Shown here: in pieces, positions 52,149 to 60,143 of the stretch | How the letters are laid out: each line of letters starts with the position of its first letter | Numbering within the stretch: the first letter of the stretch is position 1 | From: Marinomonas posidonica_A | GTDB taxonomy: Bacteria > Pseudomonadota > Gammaproteobacteria > Pseudomonadales > Marinomonadaceae | Assembly (NCBI RefSeq): GCF_043643765.1 | Contig: NZ_JBHZSP010000007.1 | Location: 1-64,000, forward strand | Reading direction: 5' to 3' | Length of the DNA stretch: 64,000 bases | The notes under the pieces: generated by a model | Told to the model about the DNA's origin: nothing | The model's input: only the letters and a program-made list of their open reading frames with translations | Database searches by the model: none | Program-made: the position numbers and the translations under genes

Positions 52149-52799
52149 ATGACGCCTGTCTCATTGCAAATGATGCCGCAACAAGCGATATGGTGGCTGC
52201 CAAGACATCAAGCGAAATTACAGGAAAAGGCGGCTATGAATAGGGTTGATCTGGTGTTTCTAGGAGACTCCATTATGCAGGCTTGGGAGAAAGAGGGAAA
52301 AGCCACATGGGAAACCTATTATCAACCGAGAAAGGCGCTTAATTTGGGGTTTAATGGCGACCGAACCGAGCATGTGTTGTGGCGTTTAGCGCATGGTGAA
52401 GTGGATGACCTTTCCCCTAAGTTGGTGGTGCTTTTGATCGGTACAAACAACACGGGACATCGAATGGATACCCCTCAGGAAACCGCTCAAGGTATTAAAG
52501 CGATTTTAACCCTGCTTGTGGAAAAATTACCTAATACCAAAGTGCTGTTGTTGGCCATTTTCCCTCGCAGTGCGCGACCGACGCAAAAGTTGAGAGTATT
52601 GAATCAGCAAGTGAATGACCTTATTAAAGACTATGCGGATGATCAAAACGTCTTTTTTGTCGATCTGAATCATCATTTCTTGGATCAAAATGGCCATTTA
52701 ACCAGTAATGTGATGGATGACTTTCTGCATCCTAATGCACATCAATATGAGGTTTGGGCACAGGCGATGGAACCTTATATCGAAAGATTCATGTCCTAA
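52149..52799 (+). CDS. SGNH/GDSL hydrolase, PAF-acetylhydrolase-like
   Basis: This 216-residue esterase-fold protein has the block I nucleophile GDSI (Ser41), block II NLGFNGDRTEH, block III GTNN, and block V DDFLHPN with the Asp-His pair. That is the full SGNH set, in the arrangement of PAF-acetylhydrolase beta/gamma-like proteins. There is no signal peptide, so it is presumably cytoplasmic. GGAAG at 52138-52142 favours the ATG at 52149 over 52143. It is 21 bases upstream of the DapF-like gene and likely in one operon with it. The substrate is unknown. Confidence 0.85.
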   Translation: MTPVSLQMMPQQAIWWLPRHQAKLQEKAAMNRVDLVFLGDSIMQAWEKEGKATWETYYQPRKALNLGFNGDRTEHVLWRLAHGEVDDLSPKLVVLLIGTNNTGHRMDTPQETAQGIKAILTLLVEKLPNTKVLLLAIFPRSARPTQKLRVLNQQVNDLIKDYADDQNVFFVDLNHHFLDQNGHLTSNVMDDFLHPNAHQYEVWAQAMEPYIERFMS

Positions 52800-52820
52800 T
52801 TCAGATTTTAGAGGTAGTTA

Positions 52821-53669
52821 GTGAAGTTTCGAAAATATCATGCGTTGGGGAATGTGTATTTGGTGGTGTCACCGGATGAGTTTCCAGATGAGCCTGCGGT
52901 GTTGAAAATCAAAAACATCTGCCATAGTCATTATGGTGTCGCATCAGATGGCGTGTTAATCGGACCATTTGAATCGGATGTGGCGAATTTTGGTTTGCGT
53001 ATTTTTAACCCAGATGGCAGCGAAGCGGAAAAGAGTGGCAACGGTCTGCGTATTTTCTGTCGAGCATTGTGGGACTTGGGGCTGGTGAAGGATCAAGAGT
53101 TTACCATTGAAACCCTAGGTGGTGTGGTAAAAGCTCAGGTGCTTGAAAAGGGAAAACGAGTCAATGTGGAAATGGGGCAGGTGTCCTTCAATAGCCAAGA
53201 CATTCCGATCTGGGGTGACCCTCGAGAGGTGTTATTGGAAGAATTAAATGTGATGGGCATGCAGCATTTCTACAGTGGTGTGACCATAGGCAATCCCCAT
53301 TGTGTGATCTTGACGGACGAAGCGACTGAAACCAAAGCGAAAGAGTTTGGCCCATTGATTGAACACCATCCGAATTTCCCCAACCGCACCAATGTGCAGT
53401 TTGTGCAGGTAATTGATCGACATCGCATTGCGATCCAAATCTGGGAGCGTGGTGCAGGTTATACTTTAGCATCAGGCAGTAGTAGTTGTGCCGCCGCAGC
53501 CGTGGCGTATAAGTTGGGACTGTGTGATGCTCGTATTGAAGTAATGATGCCTGGTGGTCAAATCGACATAGAGATCAGTCATGATTTTCGCATTAGTATG
53601 AACGGTTCTGTGACGTCTGTTTGTCATGGTGAGATTGATGAGGAATGTTTAGCTCAGGTCTTTCATTAG
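52821..53669 (+). CDS. DapF-family protein with both catalytic cysteines replaced
   Basis: This 282-residue protein has the diaminopimelate epimerase fold: KYHALGN at the start, NPDGSEAEKSGNGLR, GNPHCVIL, and ERGAGYTLASGSSS. Substrate-binding landmarks (Asn11, Asn159-Pro160, Glu209-Arg210) are kept. The two acid-base cysteines are not: the CGNG cysteine is Ser72, and the ACGTG cysteine is Ser218. Real DapF requires both, so classical DAP epimerisation is unlikely. A related isomerase, dehydratase or binding role is possible. The nearest cysteines (80, 223) are off-register. It sits between the SGNH and AraC genes with 21- and 24-base gaps. Automated pipelines would call it dapF. Confidence 0.85.
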   Translation: MKFRKYHALGNVYLVVSPDEFPDEPAVLKIKNICHSHYGVASDGVLIGPFESDVANFGLRIFNPDGSEAEKSGNGLRIFCRALWDLGLVKDQEFTIETLGGVVKAQVLEKGKRVNVEMGQVSFNSQDIPIWGDPREVLLEELNVMGMQHFYSGVTIGNPHCVILTDEATETKAKEFGPLIEHHPNFPNRTNVQFVQVIDRHRIAIQIWERGAGYTLASGSSSCAAAAVAYKLGLCDARIEVMMPGGQIDIEISHDFRISMNGSVTSVCHGEIDEECLAQVFH

Positions 53670-53693
53670 GTCGATTTAAATGAGGAAAACGTC

Positions 53694-54518
53694 ATGAAAC
53701 CTTCTACCCATCCTATTTTCTGGCGAGATGAACATTTGCCTTTTGTTGAGCTTAGGCAGGTCCTTGATGGGCGTCTAGTGAGTTATGCGCCTCACTCTCA
53801 TGAAACTTGGTCTATTGGTGCTATTTTAGCTGGCCAAAGTGAATTTCTATGTGTGAATCGGCTGCATGCGGTGCAAAAAGGGCATTTGGTGATGATGAAC
53901 CCTGAGGAAGTGCATGCTTGTAATCCATTACAAGATTCGCCTTGGGCTTATTACATGATGCACCTAGATAAAGATTGGCTGACTAGTATGTTATCTGATC
54001 ATCAATTGAGAGATCAGAGCGAGTGGCAAAATACTTGCTTAGATACTTTGTTAGATGAGCGTTTATATGAGGGTTTTGTCTGTCTGTGTGGCCAATTGAT
54101 GCGCGATGATCTTAGCCACAAAGAGAAACAACAATCATTGGTTAGGTGGTTGTGCTCGCTATTTTGCCGACTCAATCAAAGCGAGGCGTCTAGGTCGACT
54201 AGTTTGCCACATAATCCTCTTTATCACGTGGCCAATTATTTGAACGAACATTGCTTGGATGAGACGCCCATCGCCGAAATTAGTCAAAAATTTGGTTACA
54301 GTACGAGCTATTTGGTTCGTTCATTTAAACGCCACTTCTATTTAACGCCCCATGCTTATCGTTTAAATCGTCGCGTTCAATTAGGTCAGAAAGCACTGAA
54401 AACAGGTCAAAGTATTGTGAATGTTGCTCACAGTGTGGGCTTTAATGATCAAGCCCATTTTCAGCGGGTGTTTAAACAGCGTGTCGCCGCCACACCAGAT
54501 CAGTATCGTCGTTCTTGA
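53694..54518 (+). CDS. AraC-family transcriptional regulator
   Basis: This 274-residue regulator has an N-terminal cupin-type sensor (APHSHETWSIGAILAGQSEF and MMNPEEVHAC) and a C-terminal pair of helix-turn-helices from about 170. The first runs through IAEISQKFGYSTSYLVRSFKRHF, and the second ends in VGFNDQAHFQRVFKQRVAATPDQYR, the AraC signature. This arrangement is common beside LysE-type exporters, which such regulators often control. The convergent lysE-like gene lies 21 bases downstream, and the DapF-like gene 24 bases upstream. Confidence 0.9.
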   Translation: MKPSTHPIFWRDEHLPFVELRQVLDGRLVSYAPHSHETWSIGAILAGQSEFLCVNRLHAVQKGHLVMMNPEEVHACNPLQDSPWAYYMMHLDKDWLTSMLSDHQLRDQSEWQNTCLDTLLDERLYEGFVCLCGQLMRDDLSHKEKQQSLVRWLCSLFCRLNQSEASRSTSLPHNPLYHVANYLNEHCLDETPIAEISQKFGYSTSYLVRSFKRHFYLTPHAYRLNRRVQLGQKALKTGQSIVNVAHSVGFNDQAHFQRVFKQRVAATPDQYRRS

Positions 54519-54539
54519 AGCAGCCTTAAATCAAAGATA

Positions 54540-55145
54540 TTAAATCAAGATATAGACACTACTGCCTGCCAATAGCGTCGCAAGACTACGGTTGAGCCAG
54601 CGCATTTTGGCTGGGCTTTGGAAGTACTGCCCGAGCAACATACCAATGGCGACCCAAACTCCCAAAGAAAGCCAGCATATAGGTAAGTAAAGCCCAGCGA
54701 ATACTAGGATGTCGTTGGTGTCTGCATTGGGAACATACACTGCAATGCCGGAAACCGAAGCGAGCCAAGCTTTGGGGTTTACCCATTGAATAATGGCACC
54801 CGTCATGAAGCGAGGCGCAGATTGACTTTGATGTATGCTCAAATCCCCTTGATCACGCCATAACTGGAAGCTTAGGTAAAATAAAAAGCCAGCTCCCAGC
54901 CATTTTAAAATCTTGGTGAGCTGCGGTAAGGCGTCGAGAACTTGATGTAAACTAAAGCCTACTAGCAAAAACAGCAAAATAAAGCCAAGGGTCGCACCTG
55001 TGATGAAATTAAGCCCAGCACGTAAGCCATGGCGGGCACTGCAACTGAGAGATACTAGGTTAACAGGCCCTGGAGAAAGGGAAGCGGCTAAAGCAAATAG
55101 CGACATGGAGAGGAGAAGAGATAAGGTCATAATGACGTCCTTCAA
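54540..55145 (-). CDS. LysE/RhtB-family amino-acid exporter
   Basis: This 201-residue inner-membrane protein has six hydrophobic helices. The family signature SPGPVNLVSLSCSARHGLRAGLNFITGATLG is near residues 24-54, and WVNPKAWLASVSG near 122-134. The family exports amino acids or homoserine-type compounds. It converges with the AraC gene, a common pairing. Start choice is uncertain: MKDVIM at 55145 or the internal ATG six residues later. Substrate unknown; an amino acid handled by the neighbouring DapF-like protein is speculation. Confidence 0.88.
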   Translation of the reverse strand: MKDVIMTLSLLLSMSLFALAASLSPGPVNLVSLSCSARHGLRAGLNFITGATLGFILLFLLVGFSLHQVLDALPQLTKILKWLGAGFLFYLSFQLWRDQGDLSIHQSQSAPRFMTGAIIQWVNPKAWLASVSGIAVYVPNADTNDILVFAGLYLPICWLSLGVWVAIGMLLGQYFQSPAKMRWLNRSLATLLAGSSVYILI

Positions 55146-55312
55146 AGGTTTGTAAAATAAACCTCAGTATGTCTCTGTCGACTTTTTGGGTATTGAACAA
55201 AATTGACCTGATGGTTTTCATCTCGAAATCAGCAGAGTATGCTCAAGCTCAATGCGCTTTAGGTAAATAGAGCTCACGTGCTAACAAGCGGATCAATGGT
55301 TAGGAATGGATT

Positions 55313-55651
55313 ATGTTGAAACAGGTGTTTTGGTTGGTGATTATCATGCTGTCGCAGACTGTCATGGCACAATCGCAGTTGATAAATGAACCGTTATCGA
55401 GTCTCGATCAAACGGTGTTTGAGCTTGAACGTAGCAATGCTATTTTGCAATTATCGAAAGCCTCGTCGGAAGAGTTGAATGCTCTGCGTGATGAGGTGAC
55501 GACTGTACGTGATAAAGTCGATTTCTTATCCAATCTGCTGTTTCTGTTAGTGGTGGCGTTATTGATTTTAGGTTGGCGATCACACAAGCAGCACCAGCGT
55601 CTTGAGCTATTAGAACGTCAGCGGACGGAAGGGTTGAATGTGAAGGAGTAA
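55313..55651 (+). CDS. small membrane protein, coiled-coil type
   Basis: This 112-residue protein of no family I recognise has an N-terminal signal peptide or membrane anchor (VFWLVIIMLSQTVMAQ), a coiled-coil-like stretch of about 45 residues with ELERSNAILQLSKASSEELNALRDEV, and a membrane helix near 73-89 (FLSNLLFLLVVALLILGW). A basic tail follows. The coiled coil would be periplasmic. The isochorismatase-like gene starts 5 bases after its stop, so they are probably one unit. AGGAATGG lies just before the ATG at 55313. Confidence 0.6.
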   Translation: MLKQVFWLVIIMLSQTVMAQSQLINEPLSSLDQTVFELERSNAILQLSKASSEELNALRDEVTTVRDKVDFLSNLLFLLVVALLILGWRSHKQHQRLELLERQRTEGLNVKE

Positions 55652-55656
55652 ATGTC

Positions 55657-56232
55657 ATGAATCACGTTGGTTTAATGATTATCGACATGCAGCAAGGCAT
55701 GTCTTGGCCACAAGCTGGGGAGCGTAATAACCCGCAGGCTGAGCGCAACATAGCCGAACTTTTGGCTCATTGGCGAGCCTGCCAAGCGCCTGTTATTCAT
55801 GTTCGTCACTTATCGACTGAGCCTGATTCCTTGTTTTGGCCGGAGCAAGACGGGGTTTTGTTCCAAGAAGCGTTTGAGCCGCTAGACGATGAAAAAGTGA
55901 TCGAAAAAAGCGTGCCAGATGCCTTTATCCATTCCGAGCTTGCTGATTGGTTAGCAGAGCAACAAATAGACTCCTTAGTGATTGTGGGTGTCAGTACGAA
56001 TAATTCGGTAGAGTCGACGGTGCGCTCCGCAGGTAACTTGGGCTTTATGGTCTATGTGGTGGAAAACGCCTGTTTTGCCTTTGAAAAAGAAGACTTTTTT
56101 GGTCTGCTACGCAGTGCGGATGAAGTGCATGCCATGTCTTTAGCGAACCTGCACGGCGAATACGCCACCGTCATTAGCCAAGATGAAGCATTTGCTTTAT
56201 TGCCACAGGATAAAGTGTCTATAGGCAGATAA
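55657..56232 (+). CDS. isochorismatase-fold protein, Ser replacing the nucleophile Cys
   Basis: This 191-residue member of the isochorismatase/cysteine-hydrolase fold has Asp10 in MIIDMQQG, Lys84 in IEKSVPDAF and the GVSTNNSVESTVRSAGNLGF loop (111-130). In nicotinamidase-like enzymes the last loop carries the catalytic Cys. Here it is Ser117. Known subfamilies, including true isochorismatases, also lack the Cys and use the Asp, so it may be an active but different hydrolase. No neighbour names a substrate. It converges with the iron-transport operon over a 6-base gap. Confidence 0.85.
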   Translation: MNHVGLMIIDMQQGMSWPQAGERNNPQAERNIAELLAHWRACQAPVIHVRHLSTEPDSLFWPEQDGVLFQEAFEPLDDEKVIEKSVPDAFIHSELADWLAEQQIDSLVIVGVSTNNSVESTVRSAGNLGFMVYVVENACFAFEKEDFFGLLRSADEVHAMSLANLHGEYATVISQDEAFALLPQDKVSIGR

Positions 56233-56238
56233 CGGATC

Positions 56239-57006
56239 TTATTCCACAACGCACATTGGCGTCTTCGCGATAGGATCCTGATGAATTTGCGCCTCCAGTG
56301 AGAAGACGGACTTTAACAGTTCTCGGGTGAGTACATCGGAGGGTAAACCTTGTTGAATGATTTGCCCTTCTTTCATCACAATTAGATGATCACAGTAACG
56401 GGCCGCTTGGTTAATGTCGTGTAAGACGGTAATGATGGTTTTACCTTGCTGATTCAGGCGTCGCAACAAATGCATGAGTTCCACTTGGTGGTTGAGGTCC
56501 ATATAGGTGGTTGGTTCGTCGAGTAATAGATAAGGCGTATCTTGCGCCAGTGTCATGGCCAGCCAAACACGTTGACGTTGACCACCGGACAGCTCGCTCA
56601 CCAATTGTTCTGCCAGTTCGGATATGCCAGTTTCTTGCATGACCTGATGGATAATCTCTTGATCTGCTTGATTGGTTCTGCCCCAGAATCCTGTGTAGGG
56701 GCTGCGGCCATAGGCGACTAAGTCTTTGACTTTAATGGCTTCTGGGATTGGCTGAGTTTGCGGTAACAGCGCGATTTGTCTGGCCAATTGTTTGGAGGGG
56801 ATTTTATGTAAAGCTTTACCTTGCCATTGAACCTCACCTTGCATGGGCGTTAATAAACGCGCTAAGGCTTTTAACAGCGTGGATTTACCACAACCATTTG
56901 GTCCCAGCAAAGCGATGATTTTGCCTTCTGGTAGGTCCAGATCAATGTGTTTCACAATGGCTTTTTGATGATAGCCAACCGATAACTGTTGAGTGCTAAG
57001 TGACAT
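56239..57006 (-). CDS. iron-siderophore ABC transporter, ATPase
   Basis: This 255-residue ATPase of the FecE/FepC/BtuD class has Walker A GPNGCGKST near 33-41, Q loop LPQTQPIPE, signature LSGGQRQRVWLA, Walker B YLLLDEPTTYMDL and the H-loop VLHDINQA. The YGRSPYTGFWGR stretch is typical of ferric-siderophore ATPases. It is the last gene of the operon, starting 3 bases after the permease stop. The substrate class is ferric dicitrate or a hydroxamate/catecholate siderophore by family; no biosynthesis genes are in view. Confidence 0.9.
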   Translation of the reverse strand: MSLSTQQLSVGYHQKAIVKHIDLDLPEGKIIALLGPNGCGKSTLLKALARLLTPMQGEVQWQGKALHKIPSKQLARQIALLPQTQPIPEAIKVKDLVAYGRSPYTGFWGRTNQADQEIIHQVMQETGISELAEQLVSELSGGQRQRVWLAMTLAQDTPYLLLDEPTTYMDLNHQVELMHLLRRLNQQGKTIITVLHDINQAARYCDHLIVMKEGQIIQQGLPSDVLTRELLKSVFSLEAQIHQDPIAKTPMCVVE

Positions 57007-57009
57007 AAA

Positions 57010-57972
57010 TTATTTGGACCTCAAGAGTAACCACAAGAAATACGGTGCCCCAATAATAGCGGTCATGATGCCGGCGGGGAGTTCTATTGGTGGATCTATG
57101 GTTCTGGCTGCCAGATCGGCAAGTAACAGCAAAATTGCCCCAACCAACATGGTCGCGGGGAGCAAGGCTTGATGGCGACCGCCGACCAGTTTGCGGGTTA
57201 AATGAGGTGCGACTAAACCTAAAAAGCCAATCGGACCACAAATGGCGACGCAAGACGCCGTCAATCCTACTGCAATTGCTAGGGCGGCTAAGCGAACGGT
57301 GTTGGTATGAGTCCCTAAGCTGGTGGCGTGTTCATCGCCAAGGTGTATCAAATTAAGTGGTTTGGCGAGCCAAAGTGCTGCGGGTATTAATACCAGCCAG
57401 GGCAAGAGAAGGCTCAATTGCGTCCAACCACGCCCCCATAAACTACCGGTCAGCCACAATAGAGCGTTATTAATCTCCAAGGGTTTGACCAGCATAAGAA
57501 AATCCACACAGCTGGCATACAGGGCAGCGAGAGCAACCCCAGTGATGGCTAATTTGACCGTGGTGCTATGTTGGCCGCACAAACGCCATAGAATAATGGC
57601 GGCTAAAAAGCTGCCTAATAGGGCAACAAGAGGTAGCCATTCAATGGCGGCATCGGGGAAAAAGGTCATGTAAATCACTGCCGCTAATCCGGCACCATGA
57701 CTGACGCCTAGAATGTCTGGTGAGGCTAATGGGTTGCGAATAACCCCTTGTACCAATGCCCCGGCCAGCGCCATCATTGCACCAACCAACAGGGCAATGA
57801 TGATTCGCGGAAATCGGTATTCATGAATGGTGAAGTGGTTTGGGTTGGTATGGTCCCAAAAAGCGTCGATAATCGAATCTAATGGCACAGAGACGGCGCC
57901 GAAGAGTAAATTGGTGAGGATTAAAATCAGAGTCAGGAAGCCGAGAATAAAAAAGCAGGACACGAGTCTCAT
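57010..57972 (-). CDS. iron-siderophore ABC transporter, permease 2 (FecD-like)
   Basis: This 320-residue FecCD-family permease has about nine hydrophobic helices. Family marks are RFPRIIIALLVGAMMALAGALVQGVIRNPLASPDILGVSHGAG, and near the end GFLGLVAPHLTRKLVGGRHQALLPATMLVGA. The start ATG overlaps the stop of the short chimeric frame at 57969 (ATGA), so coupling to an upstream reading frame is preserved. Its 5' end lies inside the downstream copy of the 167-bp duplication. It pairs with the upstream permease. Confidence 0.9.
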   Translation of the reverse strand: MRLVSCFFILGFLTLILILTNLLFGAVSVPLDSIIDAFWDHTNPNHFTIHEYRFPRIIIALLVGAMMALAGALVQGVIRNPLASPDILGVSHGAGLAAVIYMTFFPDAAIEWLPLVALLGSFLAAIILWRLCGQHSTTVKLAITGVALAALYASCVDFLMLVKPLEINNALLWLTGSLWGRGWTQLSLLLPWLVLIPAALWLAKPLNLIHLGDEHATSLGTHTNTVRLAALAIAVGLTASCVAICGPIGFLGLVAPHLTRKLVGGRHQALLPATMLVGAILLLLADLAARTIDPPIELPAGIMTAIIGAPYFLWLLLRSK

Positions 57973-58213
57973 AAGGTTTTCTTTCTCACCAGATAAATAA
58001 AGAAAGGCGCGCCAATTAAGGCGAGGATGGCACCAGCGGGCGTCTCTAATGGCACAGAGACTGCGCCGAAGAGTAAATTGGTGAGGATTAAAATCAGAGT
58101 CAGGAAGCCGAGAATAAAAAAGCAGGACACGAGTCTCATAAGGTTTTCTTTCTCACCAGATAAATAAAGAAAGGCGCGCCAATTAAGGCGAGGATGGCAC
58201 CAGCGGGCGTCTC
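57878..58213. repeat. 167-bp tandem duplication at the permease-permease junction
   Basis: Bases 57878-58046 are repeated at 58045-58213 with a period of 167 and one mismatch (57895 G, 58062 T), a silent Ala codon difference in the permease-2 frame. Each copy contains the last about 25 codons of the upstream permease and the first about 31 codons of the downstream one. The two copies abut with a 2-base overlap. Both full-length permease frames are intact, the extra material lying between them. Confidence 0.95.
57969..58139 (-). CDS. 56-residue in-frame chimeric reading frame made by the duplication
   Basis: Starting at the duplicated permease-2 ATG (58139), the frame encodes the first 31 residues of permease 2 (one membrane helix, MRLVSCFFILG...GAVSVPL). 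It crosses the repeat junction in frame, then encodes the last 25 residues of permease 1 (ETPAGAILALIGAPFFIYL...KKTL) and stops. Its start overlaps the stop of permease 1 (ATGA), and its stop overlaps the start of permease 2 (ATGA). The product would be a two-helix mini membrane protein. Whether it accumulates is unknown. It may simply carry ribosomes to permease 2. Confidence 0.7.
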   Translation of the reverse strand: MRLVSCFFILGFLTLILILTNLLFGAVSVPLETPAGAILALIGAPFFIYLVRKKTL

Positions 58214-59137
58214 CATGGGAAAGATAATGGCGCGACTTAAAGTGTCTGCAAGAGCGACTAAGCTGGCGCCCAATAAGATCGCAATGGGTAAGAAACGTCG
58301 ATGATCTTGGCCAATGAGCAGTTTGGCCATATGGGGGACCAGCAAACCGACAAAACTGATTGAACCGACGGCACCAAGAGAAGCGCCAACCAACAGGAGC
58401 ACGAGAAAGCTCCCGATCAGTTTCACAAGCCCGATGGATACCCCTAAATTTCGGGCGTTATCATCACCTAATTGCAGCAGGTTCAGACTGGGCGACAGTA
58501 GGCTAGCACCCAATAGTCCGACAATCGCTACCGGCCAAAAAGCGTCAAACGTCTGCCAACGAGCGTCCGTTAAGCTGCCGGCCAGCCAAGTAATCACAGC
58601 AGAAGCTTGATCTTCCTCGATAATTACCAGAGCCTTGGTTAAGGCGGCACACAGTGCAGAGATCGCCACGCCAGCAAGGACCAGCCGACCTTGTTCGTTC
58701 CCCGTTCGCCAACCACTGCCGAGCAGCATCACTAAGCTCCATGCCAAGCCGCCCCCTATCATGGCCGCCACTGTTGTACCGAGTAAACCAAACCAAGGTG
58801 TGATCGTAGAGACTAAAGCCATGCCGAGAGCCGCTCCCGCATTAACGCCTAACACCGAAGGTGACGCCAGAGGGTTAAGGGTGAGTCCTTGCATAATGAC
58901 CCCAGCGGCGGCTAAACAGGCACCGACCAACAAGGCAACCAGCACTCTGGGTAAGCGCAAATCTCGTACTATATGTTGTGCAATGCTGTCTTGATCAAAC
59001 TGATATAAGGCTTGTAATGCATCGAGAGGTGAAATCGCGATGCTAGACCAAGTAAACAAGCTAAGCCAACTGATTAACAGCATAAGACTGGCCAATGCTA
59101 AGCATTGGCTAGTGAGTGTAAAAGAAGAGAATTTCAT
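58136..59137 (-). CDS. iron-siderophore ABC transporter, permease 1 (FecC-like)
   Basis: This 333-residue FecCD-type permease shows LRLPRVLVALLVGACLAAAGVIMQGLTLNPLASPSVLGVNAGA near residues 60-102, GSISFVGLLVPHMAKLLIGQDHRRFLPIAILLGA near 255-290, and the IFPMETPAGAILALIGAPFF C-terminus, with about nine helices. It begins directly after the stop of the binding-protein gene with no spacer. Its 3' end lies in the upstream copy of the 167-bp duplication and is complete. The following frame starts within its stop codon. Confidence 0.9.
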   Translation of the reverse strand: MKFSSFTLTSQCLALASLMLLISWLSLFTWSSIAISPLDALQALYQFDQDSIAQHIVRDLRLPRVLVALLVGACLAAAGVIMQGLTLNPLASPSVLGVNAGAALGMALVSTITPWFGLLGTTVAAMIGGGLAWSLVMLLGSGWRTGNEQGRLVLAGVAISALCAALTKALVIIEEDQASAVITWLAGSLTDARWQTFDAFWPVAIVGLLGASLLSPSLNLLQLGDDNARNLGVSIGLVKLIGSFLVLLLVGASLGAVGSISFVGLLVPHMAKLLIGQDHRRFLPIAILLGASLVALADTLSRAIIFPMETPAGAILALIGAPFFIYLVRKKTL

Positions 59138-60025
59138 CTAGGGTACAAGTATATCTACTAAGTCCTGGCTCATACGTTCAGCCGCCATAATGCCTCGGCA
59201 TCGAGACCAGATATTTGGATTGACTTGATAAATGTGATTTTGACGCGCCGCTTGTAGTACAGAAAATAGTGGTTCATTGCGCCATTTATCAATGATGCTT
59301 GGAGTAACGTAATTGCCAATGATGAGGTATTCCGGATTGATGGCCACCAGTTGTTCCAAACCAGTTTGACGATACGCTATATCGTCGCGACCGCTTTCCG
59401 CATTGGTTAAGCCCAAAGCATGAATGACGCCACCAGCATAAGAGTCTTTGGTGTGTAAAAACAAGGCGTCATCTCGTGCTACGCCGAATTGCACTTCAAT
59501 ATTTTTAGGTAATTGCTGAGCATATTGCGCCATGGCTTTTCGATGCTGCTGTAATCGTGCCTGCATGGCTTGGTCTTTACCAATGACCTTACCAATGATG
59601 GCTGCGGCCTTTAAACTGTCTTCATAGGTTTCGCGACGAGAAGGCAGAATTAAGGTCGGAGCAATTTTTTGCAGATCGGCATACACGGCTTCGTGTCGAC
59701 TAATATCGGCAATGATTAAATCTGGTTTTAAAGAGGCGATGACTTCCATGCTAGGCTGCGAGCGAGTACCAACGGATGTCCAGCTGCCAATCACATCTCT
59801 CACTTCTTTGAGAACGCGATCGGCTTCTTTATCATCGGCAATGCCAACAGGACTGACACCGACCGCAGCGAGTGCATCCGCGAACGAGAATTCCAAAACG
59901 ACAATACGTTTGGGTTGATAGTCCAGTGTGAAGAGGCCTTTGCTATCCTCTACAGTAACGGCCGTCGCGGTAAAGGAAACGAGAATAAAGTACGTAGACA
60001 GGATGACGGAAAGCCAACGTTTCAT
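59138..60025 (-). CDS. iron-siderophore ABC transporter, periplasmic binding protein (FecB-like)
   Basis: This 295-residue periplasmic protein of the FecB/FhuD class III fold has a signal peptide ending near TATA (residue 22). It shows PKRIVVLEFSFADALAAVGVSPVGIADD near 38-65, SLKPDLIIADISRH, and the closing QVNPNIWSRCRGIMAAERMSQDLVDIL. The Glu and Arg of the two lobes that contact the permeases are in the expected places by eye. It is the first gene of the operon. I see no convincing Fur box in the 118 bases upstream, although the region is A+T-rich. Confidence 0.9.
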   Translation of the reverse strand: MKRWLSVILSTYFILVSFTATAVTVEDSKGLFTLDYQPKRIVVLEFSFADALAAVGVSPVGIADDKEADRVLKEVRDVIGSWTSVGTRSQPSMEVIASLKPDLIIADISRHEAVYADLQKIAPTLILPSRRETYEDSLKAAAIIGKVIGKDQAMQARLQQHRKAMAQYAQQLPKNIEVQFGVARDDALFLHTKDSYAGGVIHALGLTNAESGRDDIAYRQTGLEQLVAINPEYLIIGNYVTPSIIDKWRNEPLFSVLQAARQNHIYQVNPNIWSRCRGIMAAERMSQDLVDILVP

Positions 60026-60143
60026 GATTTCGCCTAATTGCTTAAAGAATATATTAATAATAACACTTCTCAGTCAATTTTTGTCGCCTAGGCATGAAGG
60101 ATTTATGTGAAAGACCGTCATCGCTAAAAAGTGAGGACGGTCG

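Noticed and set aside
57878..58213. Insertion sequence or transposon scar as the cause of the repeat
   Set aside because: No terminal inverted repeats or transposase remnants; the unit is purely permease sequence, so a replication slip or unequal crossover is simpler.
60026..60143. Fur box before the iron-transport operon
   Set aside because: A+T-rich and partly similar, but no 19-bp site with acceptable match to the GATAATGAT repeats.
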